A stretch of 64,000 nt of DNA from Patiria miniata (GCF_015706575.1 NW_024037069.1:38771315-38835314), one strand, 5' to 3'. Counted from the first letter of the stretch, positions 32,279-43,782 are shown. Program-made: numbers and translations. Notes: generated by a model from the sequence alone, not told the origin.

Positions 32279-35200
32279 ATGAAGAGATCTGCTGAATCAC
32301 AGGAAGGCCACGGTGATGAGAGGCATTTCAAGCGCGTCAGTCGCCAGCTGGACTCCAAAATATTACCACCACACAGTCGAAGGGACGGCGGATCGTACAC
32401 AGGTCCTGTGCCGAGAACGTTTGCAGTGAGGCCCACGACAAACTTTACCGGCCAGTTTCCCTTCTTCAGCCGGCCTCGCGAACTCGGTCACTTCTCCCTC
32501 GAAATTGATAGGAGTTTTGTCAATGACGACAGGCATCTTAAGCACTATTACCCGCCAAGTAAAGAATCGGATCTTGATCTAGATTTGAGACAAGGATTTG
32601 AAACTTTTGTGAAGAGAGACGACAATGTGAAAGAGAGATTGAATAACGTCATGAAGTGGATCATCCACAATAAGCAACATTTCCTGAAACCAGAGAGAAC
32701 TGTTGGCGTGCACTACGATACTGAGACAGATGACATGATAGAAAGGTTTAAAAAGTGTTCACAAAGTTACAAATAGTCCCACTGACTGGGGCGCTAGAAC
32801 TCCTTTTTGACATTTGGGATGTTGGTCTGTAATTGCTAGTACGACGGACCTAATCTCAAATGTCAGAAAAGGAGTTCTACTAACTTCTAGCACCCCAGTT
32901 AGTGGGTCTAGTTTTTAAACCCTTTTACTTAGTTTTAGGCATTAGTGTTATTGTTTTCATCCCACTCCCAGCATTATGTTTTTCATATTTACCTTCTTGC
33001 ATATAGAATAAAAATTTCCATTCTGCGAAGTATTATGACCTATAATTAACTATATTTTGTTAATAATGCTTCGGAGCTTTATAAAACTAAAGTAGCTATG
33101 AAGCATAATGTACTGTAGACCTAGCTTAAGTAACTTCAGCTCTGCTCATCAGGAATTTGACATTCCAGCAGAAAATAGATCTCATATGTCGAATTCCCGA
33201 TGAGCATATTACTTATTAGCGCAGGAGTTCCTCAGGCTACTAGACCAAAGATACTAGCAAGCCTTAGGGGTGATGCTCTAGCGTCATAGCTGTGGACCCA
33301 GTAATCTGAGTAACTGGGGTGCTAAAACTCACTTTTTGAAATACTGGTTTGGATGGTTGTACCCGCCAATCCAAACCAGAATTCGTAGTTCTAGCGCCCC
33401 AGTAAGTTACTGGGTCTTATTGCACTTAATTTTGTTTTCACACCAACTGAAGGGCTAAAACGGATTTTCATTCTCACAGCTTAGGCATCGACTTCATAGC
33501 ATGGCGTGGCCACTTCACCAAGTTCCTGTGCACACCCAACGAGAATCGTGAGGGCTGGGAGATGGCTGTGACGCTCTTCAGAGGGACCATCTACATCAGC
33601 GAGGTAGAGACGGAACAGGATAGACAGCACAGGCTGGAAATGAACCACTGGGAGAAGCAGTGCATGTACGGAGGCTACAAGTTTGAGCAATATGTTACCA
33701 GTGGTGAGATATCAACAAAAAGAGTGGGAAAAAATGTTGCAACCTGACGCCACTTCAGCAGTTGTGTACAAAGTCTGTGGAGAGTCAAGAATTTTTTTTA
33801 AAGTATTTCCTAACAAAATTGGAAATGTTTCTCGGTCCCATATTCATGTCATATCATCATTTTTGCAATGACTGACCTTCATTGAGATTAGCTTGAGTAA
33901 CTCCAGCTTAATAAGCTCATCAGGAATTACATGTGAATTGCTTGTTAAGCTGGAGTTACTCAAGCTACATTGAGATAACATATTTAGAAAAAAGTGGCGT
34001 TTAATTTTGGTTGCAACATTTTTGCCAAAGACTGCCTTGTAGAGCTTTATTAGCTGGAACTCAGGTTCTTTGTCAGGAACCTTCTTGGAACCTTCAACAT
34101 CCTCTTCTGTGCAGGAAAATAATGGCACTTAGACCTCTTGTTTTTGCTTTTTGCCCTAACTTTACTACATCTATGCAACAGTGCAACTGGTGTAAAAGTC
34201 TGTGGGACCTTGCTGCATTGAGCGAAAGCCAATGCAGAAACTACCATTTTTGGGATAAATGAAATCATTGAACAATACCACAGTTCTATCCTGGTAAGTC
34301 CGAGTAACTTGGATCCTACGTATTGCCTTTTTTAACATTTGGACATGAAGACCATCTCCAAATGTTATAAAAGCCTAAAAGTAGGGTCCAAGTTACTCGA
34401 ACTATATCCTGTTACAGTTGGTGACACGAACTCTGAGGCACTTTGGTCTTGAGATTTTTGCCTGCATCTTGTTACGCTGGGCTGGTATCTCATTTTGACA
34501 AGTGTTGCGTGGTGTGTTTATCAGGGTCTCTAGCCAAAATAACCTTATGGCAAGGGTTTGCCTTCTCTCAATCCTATTAAACCAATTGGTGTATTTTGAG
34601 GGATCTTGGAGGGTTTTTGGAACTTTGAAAATCCACAGTTACAAGAGTTTGCTAATTTTCTGGCATCCTGCTATGTATAATTTATAATATCTGGTTTCTT
34701 CTCTTGCCCCTGGGCAAGGCACTTTGTCACTCATTGCTTCTCCCCACCCAGGAGTAGATAGGTACCTGTGAGGGCAGAGATGGTTATTGTGATTGAATTA
34801 GCTTCCTTGCGCCCAACAGGCTGCATCGAGCTGTATACTCCCCAGGGAGCTGAGATGGTATTTGGAATGTTTGATGGGCGCAATGAGCGGGGGTATTAAT
34901 GATGTAGTGCCTTGAGCACAAGTCCTGGCGGATATGTTCGCTTATTTATACCCACTATCGTTACTATTCTCTGGTTTCTTAAGATGGCAAGAAAGCACCG
35001 GACCCGAGTCAACCAGTCAACAACATTGAGGCCTTCTGCACTGTGGTGCGTTCAGACCTCGGTCCCTTCAAGCTGCTGTACAGCGGAGAGGTAGACTGTC
35101 TCCAGCCAGGGTCCACACTGAAACCGCCGGAGAACTACCTGGAGCTGAAGACTAGTCGCAAGTGGTACACGCATAAGAATGAGAGCAGCTTCTACAGGTA

Positions 35201-38200
35201 CTTAACTCAGGTGGATCATAGTTATCATGAGCATTGTTTTCCTCCCAGATTCTTTTAAAAAAAATGCCAGGAGATTTTGAAGCATTTTGAGGGTTGAGGA
35301 TAATACAGCCCTGCCACTGCATGTGGCTTTTAACGCCCTAGCACAGTTTTAAGAACAAAGAATATGCGAGTCGATTTCTGCACAGCATTAAAAACACTGG
35401 AGTTTAGTACAGCATTTCTGCTAAATTATGCCAAGATTTTTAATGATTAAGCTGTGCCATAGGAAATACATTCTAGAAGATGAAGTCTTGGTCCAAAACT
35501 AGATTTGGCTTTCGTTCCCTTAATGAGCTAGCCTCTGAAGAGATGAATCAAGTTTTGGATCTGAGACCCAAGAAATACAATGTACCTCTCCCATTCTGTG
35601 CCAAGTAGTCCTTTCAGTCAAAATCAATTGAGTGACTGTTTTCAACAGTTCAGAATTCCCAGCCTGCGTAAAGCAGGATTGACTGGCTGGGACTGTTGAT
35701 ACAGCTTTGCTTTGACCATGGGTAATTGATAAGCCAGCTGTACCTACAACTTCCCTGCTTTGTCTGTTCGTGGTCTGTTGACTGAGTTGGACTGGCCACA
35801 GTGCTTGCTTGATATATGATCTGACTGCTGGTGACTAGCCTGTGTTAAAAGTATAGCAGGGGAAGTGGACGGAGATGTTGACTGTCTGCGACTGTTTAAA
35901 TAGCAGGAGGGTCAACTGGAATATAGTGCATGTGAGGTATGCGTGGAATTTCTCGGGTCTGGTTGCCAAAGTTCCAACACTGGATATGAATCACCTTGTT
36001 GATAGCGCCCTCTACAATTGAGGCAGCTTGACCCTTGACCCGTAGGAGAGAATCTCAGTGAAGAATGGGGGGATAGTAAAAGAACAAGTAAGTAAAGTCT
36101 GTCACGAGCCAATGTGGCCCATCAGGCGGGCGCTTATCTCTGGTTTCAGAAGCATGAAACGACCGAGAATATTTCTATTCCCCTGGACGGGATGCTAGTC
36201 CATCACAGGCTACTCCCCTGCTAATGCTGGTGCCCATTCATACTCCTGGGTGGAGAGAGGCAAGTGCGGGTGAAGTGGCTTGCTCAAGAATACAACATAT
36301 GGCCAGCAGATGGATTCGAACCTCCGACTCTCTAATTATGAGTCACAAACCCTAACCACCGAGCCACGATCCCCCAATTTGGGTTATTGTCAACTTATCA
36401 CCAATCTACATTTTCTAAATTGAGCTTGAATTTCTCTCACATCCTTTTTTTCTCCCCAGATACAAGTTGTTGAAGTGGTGGGCCCAGTCATTCCTAGTCG
36501 GCATTCCAGAGGTCATCTGTGGTTTCCGGGATGATGACGGAGTCGTTCAAGAGATCAAACATTTCAAGACAATGGAGATGCCCAAACATTCCATGGTTAG
36601 GCCCCCAAAAAAGTCTCCGGTTTCTGGTATGGAGCTTGCCCAAAAAGTGGTGCAGCGACGCGGCTTTTTTTTTTTTTTTACCTTTTTTTTTTCTTCGAAT
36701 GTCAGCTGATGACTGCAAATGGTGCCCGACTAAACTTAGTGCAAATATATGGGAGTCCAGAGAGGCCACATAAGCTTATTCTCGATCGTAACCCCATCTA
36801 AAAACACGTTAAAATTGTGCAGCAGCAAGATTCCAGTCAAACCAGTAAGTTTGGCAGTTTTGAGACTTCTTCTTTCATTGAAAAACAAACTTTTTCATTT
36901 TGCCGACGCACATGGCTACGGCGACGCGCGCGAATACCAGAAACCGGAGACTTTTTGGGGGGGCTTAAAGTAATGGTTTGTCTATCAGGTAAAACTTAGG
37001 ACTGGATGACTTGTGATGACTTGTGATGACTTGTGATGACTTGCAAATGACTTGTGATGACTTGTGATGACTTGTGATGACTAGCAAATGACTTGTGATG
37101 ACTTGCAAATGACTTGTGATGACTTGTGATGACTTGTGATGACTAGCAAATGACTTGTGATGACTTGTGATGACTAGCAAACTTGTGATGACTTGTGATA
37201 ACTTGTGATGACTTGTGATGACTTGTGATAACTTGTGATGACTTGTGATGACTTGCAATGACTTGTGATGACTTGCAGTGACTTACAATGACTTGCAGTG
37301 ACTTGTGATGAATTGCGACAACTTGTGATGACTTGCGATGACTTGTGATGACTTGCAATGACTTGTGATCCATCAAGGCACCTCCATCACAACACAGCTG
37401 ATGTGAAAAGGCCTGTCAGAAAACCTTTCACAAACACATCCCTAATAATAGGAAACAGTTCCTGTCATTCTCTGTACAATTGGAGTCATTCCAGTTTTGA
37501 CAATCTTCCTCTGTGCAGCTTTTAACCGATTATTTCTACAATTGTTTTCAATAACAGGGAAGCTGGGATGGCTCGGTCTGCTTTAACTTCTTGCTGAAGC
37601 TCCTTGCTTTTATCAAGTCAGTAGCTGTCATTGATGATCCAAGGTAAGTCATTTGACCACTTCAACAGAACCAGGTACATGAACTCCATTAAATGATCCT
37701 GAAGCTAGTTTATTTCCAAGGGTTCCATTTGAGGTGTACAGCTCTGTCTGCACACACAGGCCAAAAAAGTAGCACTTATATGCAGCTGTTCAAATAGTCA
37801 ATTCCTCGAAAGTCATGACTATATGTGACAAGTTCAAATGAATTGTGACAAAGGCATTTCTAGGAATTAAGGCAAATCCAATAAAGGTAGGGTAGATCAT
37901 TTGTGCATTTTTTTTTCGTTTAAAGCGACAAAATCTAGAGATTGGTGCTCAGCAACTAACCTGTTGAAGTTTTAGCTCTGTAAATGCTGTATATTCCCGA
38001 GAAAACAATATTCTAGGATTTTTTTGTTCTTTTACCATGGACGGCATAACTTTGCACAGAGTAGGACATTTGTGACCTGCTCCACAAAAAAAGGTGTTTC
38101 CTAAAAAAAATGGGGAAATTGAGTGATATACATGGTTGGAAAGCCCACAACATAAATTTTCCTTTGAATATAATAGAGCTCCATATCCCTTCCCATTCTG

Positions 38201-38767
38201 AAGGTATGATGTATCTGCATATTATATGTAATTACTTCCTTGGAGTTCAAATTACACAACTGATAAAACAGGATTTGAAATAACTGGCTCTGTTGTAGCT
38301 TTGGACACGATGCACTCACGATCGTAGTTTTTCCCCCACTTTTTTCAATGAAACCAACATTTCTGTGAATGAAATCAACATTTCTGTGAATAAACCCTGA
38401 AATTTTAGATTCATGACGAAAAAATGGAAGTCATATTGTGACAAAATTTTCACCCTCTCAATGTTAAGCATGCCATTGCACAATACTGCACAGCATGACT
38501 TAATACCCTTTTTGTGTGGAGCTGGTCACACTTACATGACAGACATCTCGTAGGTTCAGTGCTTTTTTGCTACAGTTTCTTTATGATGTGTTCTTTCCAT
38601 TCTCTCTTTGTTGTAGCATGGTGTACCTCTTTGAGCGGAAACCAGGCGAGAGCGTCATCTCCTACACAGAGCACAGGGCAGACGGGCAGCAGTTTATACC
38701 AGAATGGTACATCAGTGCCTTCAAGAATGACAGCAGTGCATCATCTGCGGAAGCCAAGGCTATATAG
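32279..38767 (+). CDS. DXO: Decapping exoribonuclease DXO (DOM3Z/Rai1 family), 6 exons, complete
   Basis: DXO removes incomplete, unmethylated or NAD-type 5' caps and degrades RNA 5'-3' in quality control. Exons: 32279-32754, 33480-33703, 34984-35197, 36460-36595, 37558-37643, 38617-38767. Phases fit throughout, giving 1287 nt and 428 aa (human 396). The six active-site residues appear in order: E228 (KFEQY), E269 and D271 (GEVDC), E287 and K289 (ELKT), Q314 (KWWAQSF). GHF...[20 protein letters not shown] in exon 2 and [11 protein letters not shown] in exon 4 are family hallmarks. The N-terminal about 30 residues are basic and variable. The exon 1 donor (AAAAA|GTGTTC) is weak; it was chosen because it alone gives the phase needed to enter [10 protein letters not shown]. 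The exon 4 donor lies at the edge of an inserted MITE. The start ATG is the first in the open frame. Confidence 0.95.
32774..32910. repeat. Foldback hairpin 1 in DXO intron 1
   Basis: Starts TAGTCCCACTGACTGGGG and ends CCCCAGTTAGTGGGTCTA; inner arms share AACTCCTTTTTGACATTTG. It begins 20 bp after the exon 1 donor, and its first three bases are the stop codon met if that donor is not used. Confidence 0.8.
33142..33206. repeat. Foldback hairpin 2 in DXO intron 1
   Basis: Arms TGCTCATCAGGAATTTGACA and TGTCGAATTCCCGATGAGCA, preceded by AAGTAACTT and followed by ATTACTTATT. Confidence 0.65.
33296..33416. repeat. Foldback hairpin 3 in DXO intron 1
   Basis: Starts ACCCAGTAAT and ends TTACTGGGT; inner arms GGGGTGCTAAAACT and AGTTCTAGCGCCCC, with TGGTTTGGATGG opposite CCAATCCAAACCA. 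Related in sequence to hairpin 1. Confidence 0.75.
33890..33966. repeat. Foldback hairpin 4 in DXO intron 2
   Basis: Perfect arms starting AGCTTGAGTAACTCCAGC and ending GCTGGAGTTACTCAAGCT. The loop contains CTCATCAGGAATTACATG, echoing hairpin 2. Confidence 0.85.
34301..34399. repeat. Foldback hairpin 5 in DXO intron 2
   Basis: Arms CGAGTAACTTGGATCCTAC and GTAGGGTCCAAGTTACTCG, with AACATTTGGA opposite TCCAAATGTT inside. A partial relative lies near 8413-8470 (AGTAACTTGGATCCAAC). Confidence 0.75.
34695..34920 (+). repeat. SINE body fragment
   Basis: CTTGCCCCTGGGCAAGGCAC and CCACCCAGGAGTAGATAGGT match the body of the SINEs above; the tRNA head is missing. DXO intron 2. Confidence 0.5.
36114..36376 (-). 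repeat. tRNA-Leu-like SINE, family S3 (inverted)
   Basis: The minus strand reads GTGGCTCGGTGGTTAGGGTT, then GGAGGTTCGAATCCATC. The body includes CCACCCAGGAGTATGAATGG. DXO intron 3, ending about 84 bp before exon 4. Confidence 0.7.
36600..36964 (+). mobile_element. PIF/Harbinger-like MITE, family A, copy 5, at a DXO splice donor
   Basis: TTA duplications at 36597-36599 and 36965-36967; family A TIRs. DXO exon 4 ends at 36595 and the intron begins GTTA, so the element starts at intron position +5. It contributes the G at +5. Confidence 0.85.
37006..37372. repeat. 10-bp minisatellite ACTTGTGATG in DXO intron 4
   Basis: About 35 imperfect copies of ACTTGTGATG, with variants ACTTGCAAATG and ACTAGCAAATG. 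Open frames across it are products of the repeat and are not genes. Confidence 0.95.
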
Positions 38768-39211
38768 CCCAAATTCTAGCATCAGTGGAGTTTTTATGTT
38801 AACTGAAATGCCTTACCAAATCCATGCGCCCATTAAGACTAATGGCATATGAAGTAACCTGTCACCACGAAATGAGCTTAAAGTTGGAAATGGCCTTTTT
38901 GCAGTACAGTTGGACGAAGCTTAAATATGAAGGGTCGGTCGCTTTTTTTTGTTTTCAGGTGAACCTGGATCTTAAGTCCTGTGACTACCTTTCTCCAATA
39001 GACCACTATCGTGTTGCGGCCATCTTGACTTTTTTCCCATTCAAATCAACGTAACTAAGCGAGGCTGTAAGGAAAAAATAGTCTGGTTCATTATCAGTCA
39101 GTAATGTTATTGGATACAGGGAACATGACTGAAATGGTGGTAGCATGATAAAGGTCTACATGTATATATTTTTGTTCTGTCATCTTTAAAGCCTATTTCA
39201 TCCTGTTTTTT

Positions 39212-39217
39212 AATAAA
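39212..39217 (+). promoter_or_regulatory. DXO: Candidate poly(A) signal of DXO
   Basis: First AATAAA on the + strand after the DXO stop, about 445 bp downstream. Another lies at 40491-40496. No other evidence discriminates them. Confidence 0.4.
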
Positions 39218-40561
39218 AAAAAGGTTGACTGTGCCTTCACACTGTAACACAACTGCAAGATATTTGCATGTCATTTTCTCAAGAATCAGTTTTAACACTT
39301 CAAGTTAGTTGGTGGTCCATGTTTCCCTTACTGAACTCAGTACCCCAAAACGTTGTATACCATTCCAAAGCTCTTGTTCTGCAGAATCCAGATGTTCTTA
39401 AAGTCTGACTTTAAGCTCGTTTTGTGATGAGGTCACATATTTTGAATGAGACAAACTTTTACATAAACAGATTTAAAAAAAACTTTTTAAATGTGAATTT
39501 TAACGCAGCTAAGGTGCTTGTGTTTTTGAGCAGTATTCACTATGCAAAGCCCCTTGTTACCCAGCATGTATCAAAGACCTGCCATCACAAATTGGGTCAA
39601 TGTTGAATCGCAAAATGGGTAAGAATGCCCACTTTTTGAATTATGGTTTGTAAAATGTGAAATTATTGTAGATGGAAGGGAACATTCAAGACTGACAATC
39701 TATCAGGTTTGGAATGGGAAATACTTGCTATTCAGTGTTCATGCTCAGAAGTATTGTAAATAGGATTTTTTACATACATGTTATTTGAGGAAATATTGTA
39801 CATCTTATTATTTTTAACCAAAAAAGGTGGTAGAGGTACTTTAGTACACAATTTTTCTGGAATTTTGATTTCTCGTTTATAAATTTAAAAAAGAATTCAT
39901 ACTTCGAATTGCATTTTATTCTGTCTTTTGATTTAATGCTTGTCGTTTGGAGAGATTTTGGAGGTCACACGACTAGCATGAGAGAAGAAAGCGTTCAAAA
40001 TTCTTCAAAACCAAAAGTCTGTTGGTGCATTGTAAAGCCATGCCGTTTTGGAGACTCGGTCAAGTGTATGTATAGCTGACAATACAATACATGTACAAGT
40101 GAAATGTGTAAAATTGTAATGCATTTTTATTTCTACTTTTTAAATAACCAGCTTCCATCTCTTTCAAGTTTTTATATATTTAGATTTTGCTTGTTCTTGA
40201 TCCTGGTTGGCTGAAACGTGGTCACGTGTGATTCACTTATATAGGCTTATGTGTATGAAATTTGCGTCGGCGTGAACTAGACACGCGGCGAGACATTGTG
40301 CGCGCGTAATTTCCAGAGTATAGTGCCTGATCAGGCACTATACTCAAAATATTTTGATTGGTAACAGCACTCTCTGAAACAACTCAAACCCAAAAATTTA
40401 ATTTAGGGAAACTAAAAGCATTCCTTTAATTGTTGAATTGCCGACAGCTGAATTGCTTATGAGTTAATTGTTGAATTAAAACAGTTTCATAATAAAACCC
40501 TGAAAGGTTTCTTTTCTCATTTTAGAATAATTTAGATTTTGGACAGAGGTTAGTTATAAAA

Positions 40562-40724
40562 CACACATGGACTGGCATAATTCGGTCACTAGTGCACGTC
40601 CATGCCCCCCTTGGGCCTGTGAGTGACCAGAAGAGGGTCCTATTTTCTGACTCTTTCCTGGTCACTCACGGTCCCTCGGGGCCATAGACGTGCACTAGTG
40701 ACCTCATTGCCAGTCTATATGTGT
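40562..40724. repeat. Foldback of about 163 bp downstream of DXO
   Basis: Arms ACACATGGACTGGCA and TGCCAGTCTATATGTGT, with GGTCACTAGTGCACGTC opposite GACGTGCACTAGTGACC and GTGAGTGACCAG opposite CTGGTCACTCAC. Confidence 0.8.
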
Positions 40725-41326
40725 ATTATGCACTTTGACATTAGCATGGGAAGAGACATAATTTTAAAATATTTCCCAAAGAAACTGATAGAATCGGTTC
40801 ACCATTTTCCCACATTCTACACCATTTCCTTACTCTTTAAGCCGTTTTAGCAACAACCAAAAAAAGGATCCTTAAATCTTGATGACTCCACAGACAATTT
40901 GTTCTAGAATCCTGCTTGACGCTCAGTGGGGTTTTTTTTACTGATAATTCCAACCCAATGCCTAGGGGCACTTGATATACATGTACATAAAAATAGTCAC
41001 TTAGAAAATAATACCTAAAGTACGAAGGTGTCAAACATCAACCAGGCAACCAAGCAAACAAGCATTGTATTAAAATGAGGAATTAAGGGGAATTGCCCAG
41101 TACACAAATCCAAGAAATGTCCAGTCATACTTTTCAACAAGGTCACATTGTCAGTGTCCTAAATATGTGTAGTCTCTTTCAAAAAAATTGGTGTGCTTTT
41201 GCTCTGCTCTTACTTAGAGGAAAATTTGTTGGGTGTTGTTTAATGTTTAAGATGGTAACCCTATCAAAAATGAGTTAATGACAATTTTACATGTACATGT
41301 ATAACAGCCATAATGCAAGAAATCAT

Positions 41327-41814
41327 TGGGTGCATTGGTTTAGCTCACCCGGGTCGACATGGGGTATGGCAGACGGGTTGGCCACGACAGCTGGGCTAAT
41401 CAAACGTTCAACCGCGGGCCATCGCGATTTTCACGTGATTCCCTTAGCCGTGGTCTAGCCATTGACGTAATGCCCGTTTTGGATTGGGTCTTAGTTTGAG
41501 ATAAACTGTTTTTTAGTCAATTGCAAAACTCATTATAGCCTCAAAATTCGCAATAAACTCAATAAATGATTACCTTTAGACTTCAAATAAATTTAACTTT
41601 TAAGTCCACTTGAGATTTCAGCTGTCCCGCTGCCATATTTGTCCGTTTCTAGGGAATGAACAAAGCATGCGTGACATACTTCCACCTGCGATTCTGCTCC
41701 ATGAGCAGGGTCTGTGGCGGCTGACCCGGGTGAGCCCCAAGAATGACGTCAGAGCTAATCGAACGGCACGGGACTGACCCGTGTCGACCCGGGTGAGCTT
41801 AACGAACGCACCCA
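41327..41814. mobile_element. TIR MITE at the 3' end of GPANK1
   Basis: Ends TGGGTGCATTGG and CGAACGCACCCA, with inner arms AGCTCACCCGGGTCGAC and GTCGACCCGGGTGAGCT. It stops 26 bp from the GPANK1 stop codon, so the 3' UTR must run into it. Confidence 0.75.
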
Positions 41815-41840
41815 TAAAGAAAACAAATATTCTTTCCAAA

Positions 41841-42977
41841 TCACAACATATTAAAGGACTGTCTGAAGTCTCTCTCCCAGTTTCGTTCATTCTTCTTCAA
41901 CTTTTGTCTAGCCTTTTTATCCAGGGTGGTAGTCCTCATTTTCTTCTCCTTGGGTTGAGCAGGTCTCTTCACAGCCTTGACGTCATATGGTTTGAAGTGC
42001 GTGATCCTTGCTTTGGCTGCCTCGTCTTTCTTATCAGCTGCCCCCAATCCCTTGCGATCTCGCTTCAGAACGGTCTTGACGGGGAACTTGAGTCCAGCCC
42101 CGTCCGGACCCAGTCCTTGCTCCTTGTCCCATCCATCTTGCATCATCATCTGGAATCCCACGTTGCTCTCGGGGATGTAGTACAGGGTAGACGGCGGCTT
42201 GTGCTGGCAGTTAAACAGATGCACGGTGCAGGACCGGTGCTCACGTCTGCTGGATTCCCGAAACTCAACTTTGCAAACCTCACACCAGAAGCTTTTTTCC
42301 TGCTTCTTTCTTGACGCCCGCTCCTCTTGCTGATGCTCAGGGGTCAGATGATGACCCTGTAGCATCCTGACGATGTCAACATGACCGGCCATCTTGGCAA
42401 GGTCTAATGCAGTTCGGCCGCTCTTGTCCCGATGGCGTTCCCATGATGCCCATTTCCTAAGGAGGAACTGTACAGCATCTGAATGGCCGTTGTAGCTGGC
42501 ACACATTAAGGCTGTCCAGTTGAAACCATCCACCACATCCATGCCGACAAGGCCTTCCTCAAGAAGTGATGACAAACCTTTCACGTCACCCTCCTGTGCA
42601 TAGCGCAGGAAATTATTGACATTTCTCATGTGAACCCGTTCAGATTGTCTATGACTACCTGCGGGCCTTGAAGATTTACTCGCACTTGTTTTCCTCCTTT
42701 CCCGAAACGATTGAAGGTCACTTTTTTCGGAATTGGACTGTCCAGAAGACGAAGGGCATGATGTATCAGCTGAGCATTTCATAGATATGACACTCTCGTA
42801 AAAATCCCTAGCCTCTCTTCCAGCGACAACAGTGCTCCCCTCTCCTGCAAACTCTTGAGGGCTTTGTTCTTCGAAAGACCTGCCATCTTTTAACGTGGAT
42901 TTCAAGAATCGTATCCCCTGGAATGGAAGTCTCAACCTTTGGTGATTAACAGTCATACTTGGTGTTGAAGAATCCAT
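41841..42977 (-). CDS. GPANK1: G-patch domain and ankyrin-repeat protein GPANK1 (BAT4/GPATCH10), single coding exon, complete
   Basis: Uninterrupted 378-codon frame. Residues 1-110 are low-complexity and Ser-rich. Residues about 118-210 are ankyrin repeats (GFNWTALMCASYNGHSDAV, SGRTALDLAKMAGHVDIV). Residues 232-253 form a C-x2-C-x11-H-x5-H zinc-finger-like motif (C232, C235, H247, H253). Residues about 270-312 are a G-patch (VGFQMMMQDGWDKEQGLGPD through RKGLG). A basic tail with a KKMRTTTLDKKARQKLKKNE segment ends the protein. Ankyrin plus G-patch in this order is the GPANK1 architecture; the cellular role is poorly known, and G-patches usually partner RNA helicases. A splice acceptor (AAACAG) lies 22 bases 5' of the ATG, so the coding exon begins at 42999 and an upstream leader exon is expected. 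Human GPANK1 lies in MHC class III. Confidence 0.93.
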   Translation of the reverse strand: MDSSTPSMTVNHQRLRLPFQGIRFLKSTLKDGRSFEEQSPQEFAGEGSTVVAGREARDFYESVISMKCSADTSCPSSSGQSNSEKSDLQSFRERRKTSASKSSRPAGSHRQSERVHMRNVNNFLRYAQEGDVKGLSSLLEEGLVGMDVVDGFNWTALMCASYNGHSDAVQFLLRKWASWERHRDKSGRTALDLAKMAGHVDIVRMLQGHHLTPEHQQEERASRKKQEKSFWCEVCKVEFRESSRREHRSCTVHLFNCQHKPPSTLYYIPESNVGFQMMMQDGWDKEQGLGPDGAGLKFPVKTVLKRDRKGLGAADKKDEAAKARITHFKPYDVKAVKRPAQPKEKKMRTTTLDKKARQKLKKNERNWERDFRQSFNML

Positions 42978-43782
42978 GATTGGAAGAGATTACATGAACC
43001 TGTTTGAAGAAATGGAGTAAATTACATCATTCAATTTGTAATTTTCTACAACTTCAAAAAATTAACAGCAAGTTAGGAATTTCATAATTTTTTTATAACT
43101 TTACAGGACATAAAAAGAAGGTGCATATCTAGCATGTCCAGTGTCAAGACAGCACAAACCTGCCTTGTCACTAGAGGACCTATTTCAAATCAATGTAAAC
43201 ATTGCAAACTACAATATCATGACAAGATTTTTACCCAAAATCTCTCCAATTATGAAAATATCAAGACATATACACAGTGGTCAAATGAAGGATTATATTA
43301 ATCTGAGAATCAATCAAGGTAATATATTATTTTTTTTTGGTTATATGTTTGTGAAGTGAAATCAGGGGTCTATGTATATTCCTTCCACTTCGCAGTGGTC
43401 CTGCCATTCAACATGTTCAATGCGTGCACTGCCATCACTGCGTCTGCAGACACTTAAATATAAAAACACTGCCCACTGCAGACACTTAAATATAAAAACA
43501 CTGCCCACTACAGTGGCTAGCGGTAGTATAATGCTTAGGAATAGGAGTAACACATTTTTATATTTATATTTGTTTTTGATGTGGCTTTTGTAGAGAAAGT
43601 CATAAGAAAGTTGGATTTCATCGGATTCTGCAAAGCAAAGAAAAATCGATTAGCGGGGATTTTTTGTCCCTGAAATGTGTACATGTACAATGTACATACA
43701 TTGTAATAGTAATAGAGTAAAGTGTTCACGAGTATTTTGCATACAATTACAAATCCAAAATCAGAGTGCAGATTATGACTGA

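Larger units (their letters stand above)
38768..41326. other. DXO-GPANK1 convergent intergenic region
   Basis: No gene is supported. It holds the probable DXO 3' UTR, a perfect short palindrome around TGCCTGATCAGGCA near 40330, and the foldback at 40562-40724. Remaining sequence is plain AT-rich DNA. Confidence 0.6.

Noticed and set aside
32363..32545. Minus-strand frame inside DXO exon 1
   Set aside because: Antisense shadow of the DXO coding sequence.
15088..36376. tRNA-like box A/box B sequences as possible tRNA genes
   Set aside because: Heads are degenerate and joined to shared SINE bodies; no complete cloverleaf was recognised.
37006..37372. CRISPR-like periodic repeats
   Set aside because: Eukaryotic context, units of 10 bp without unique spacers; a minisatellite.
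36965..37376. Minus-strand frames rich in HKSSQVITS
   Set aside because: Product of the ACTTGTGATG minisatellite in DXO intron 4.
41777..42314. 177-codon plus-strand frame over GPANK1
   Set aside because: Antisense shadow of the GPANK1 coding exon; no domain.
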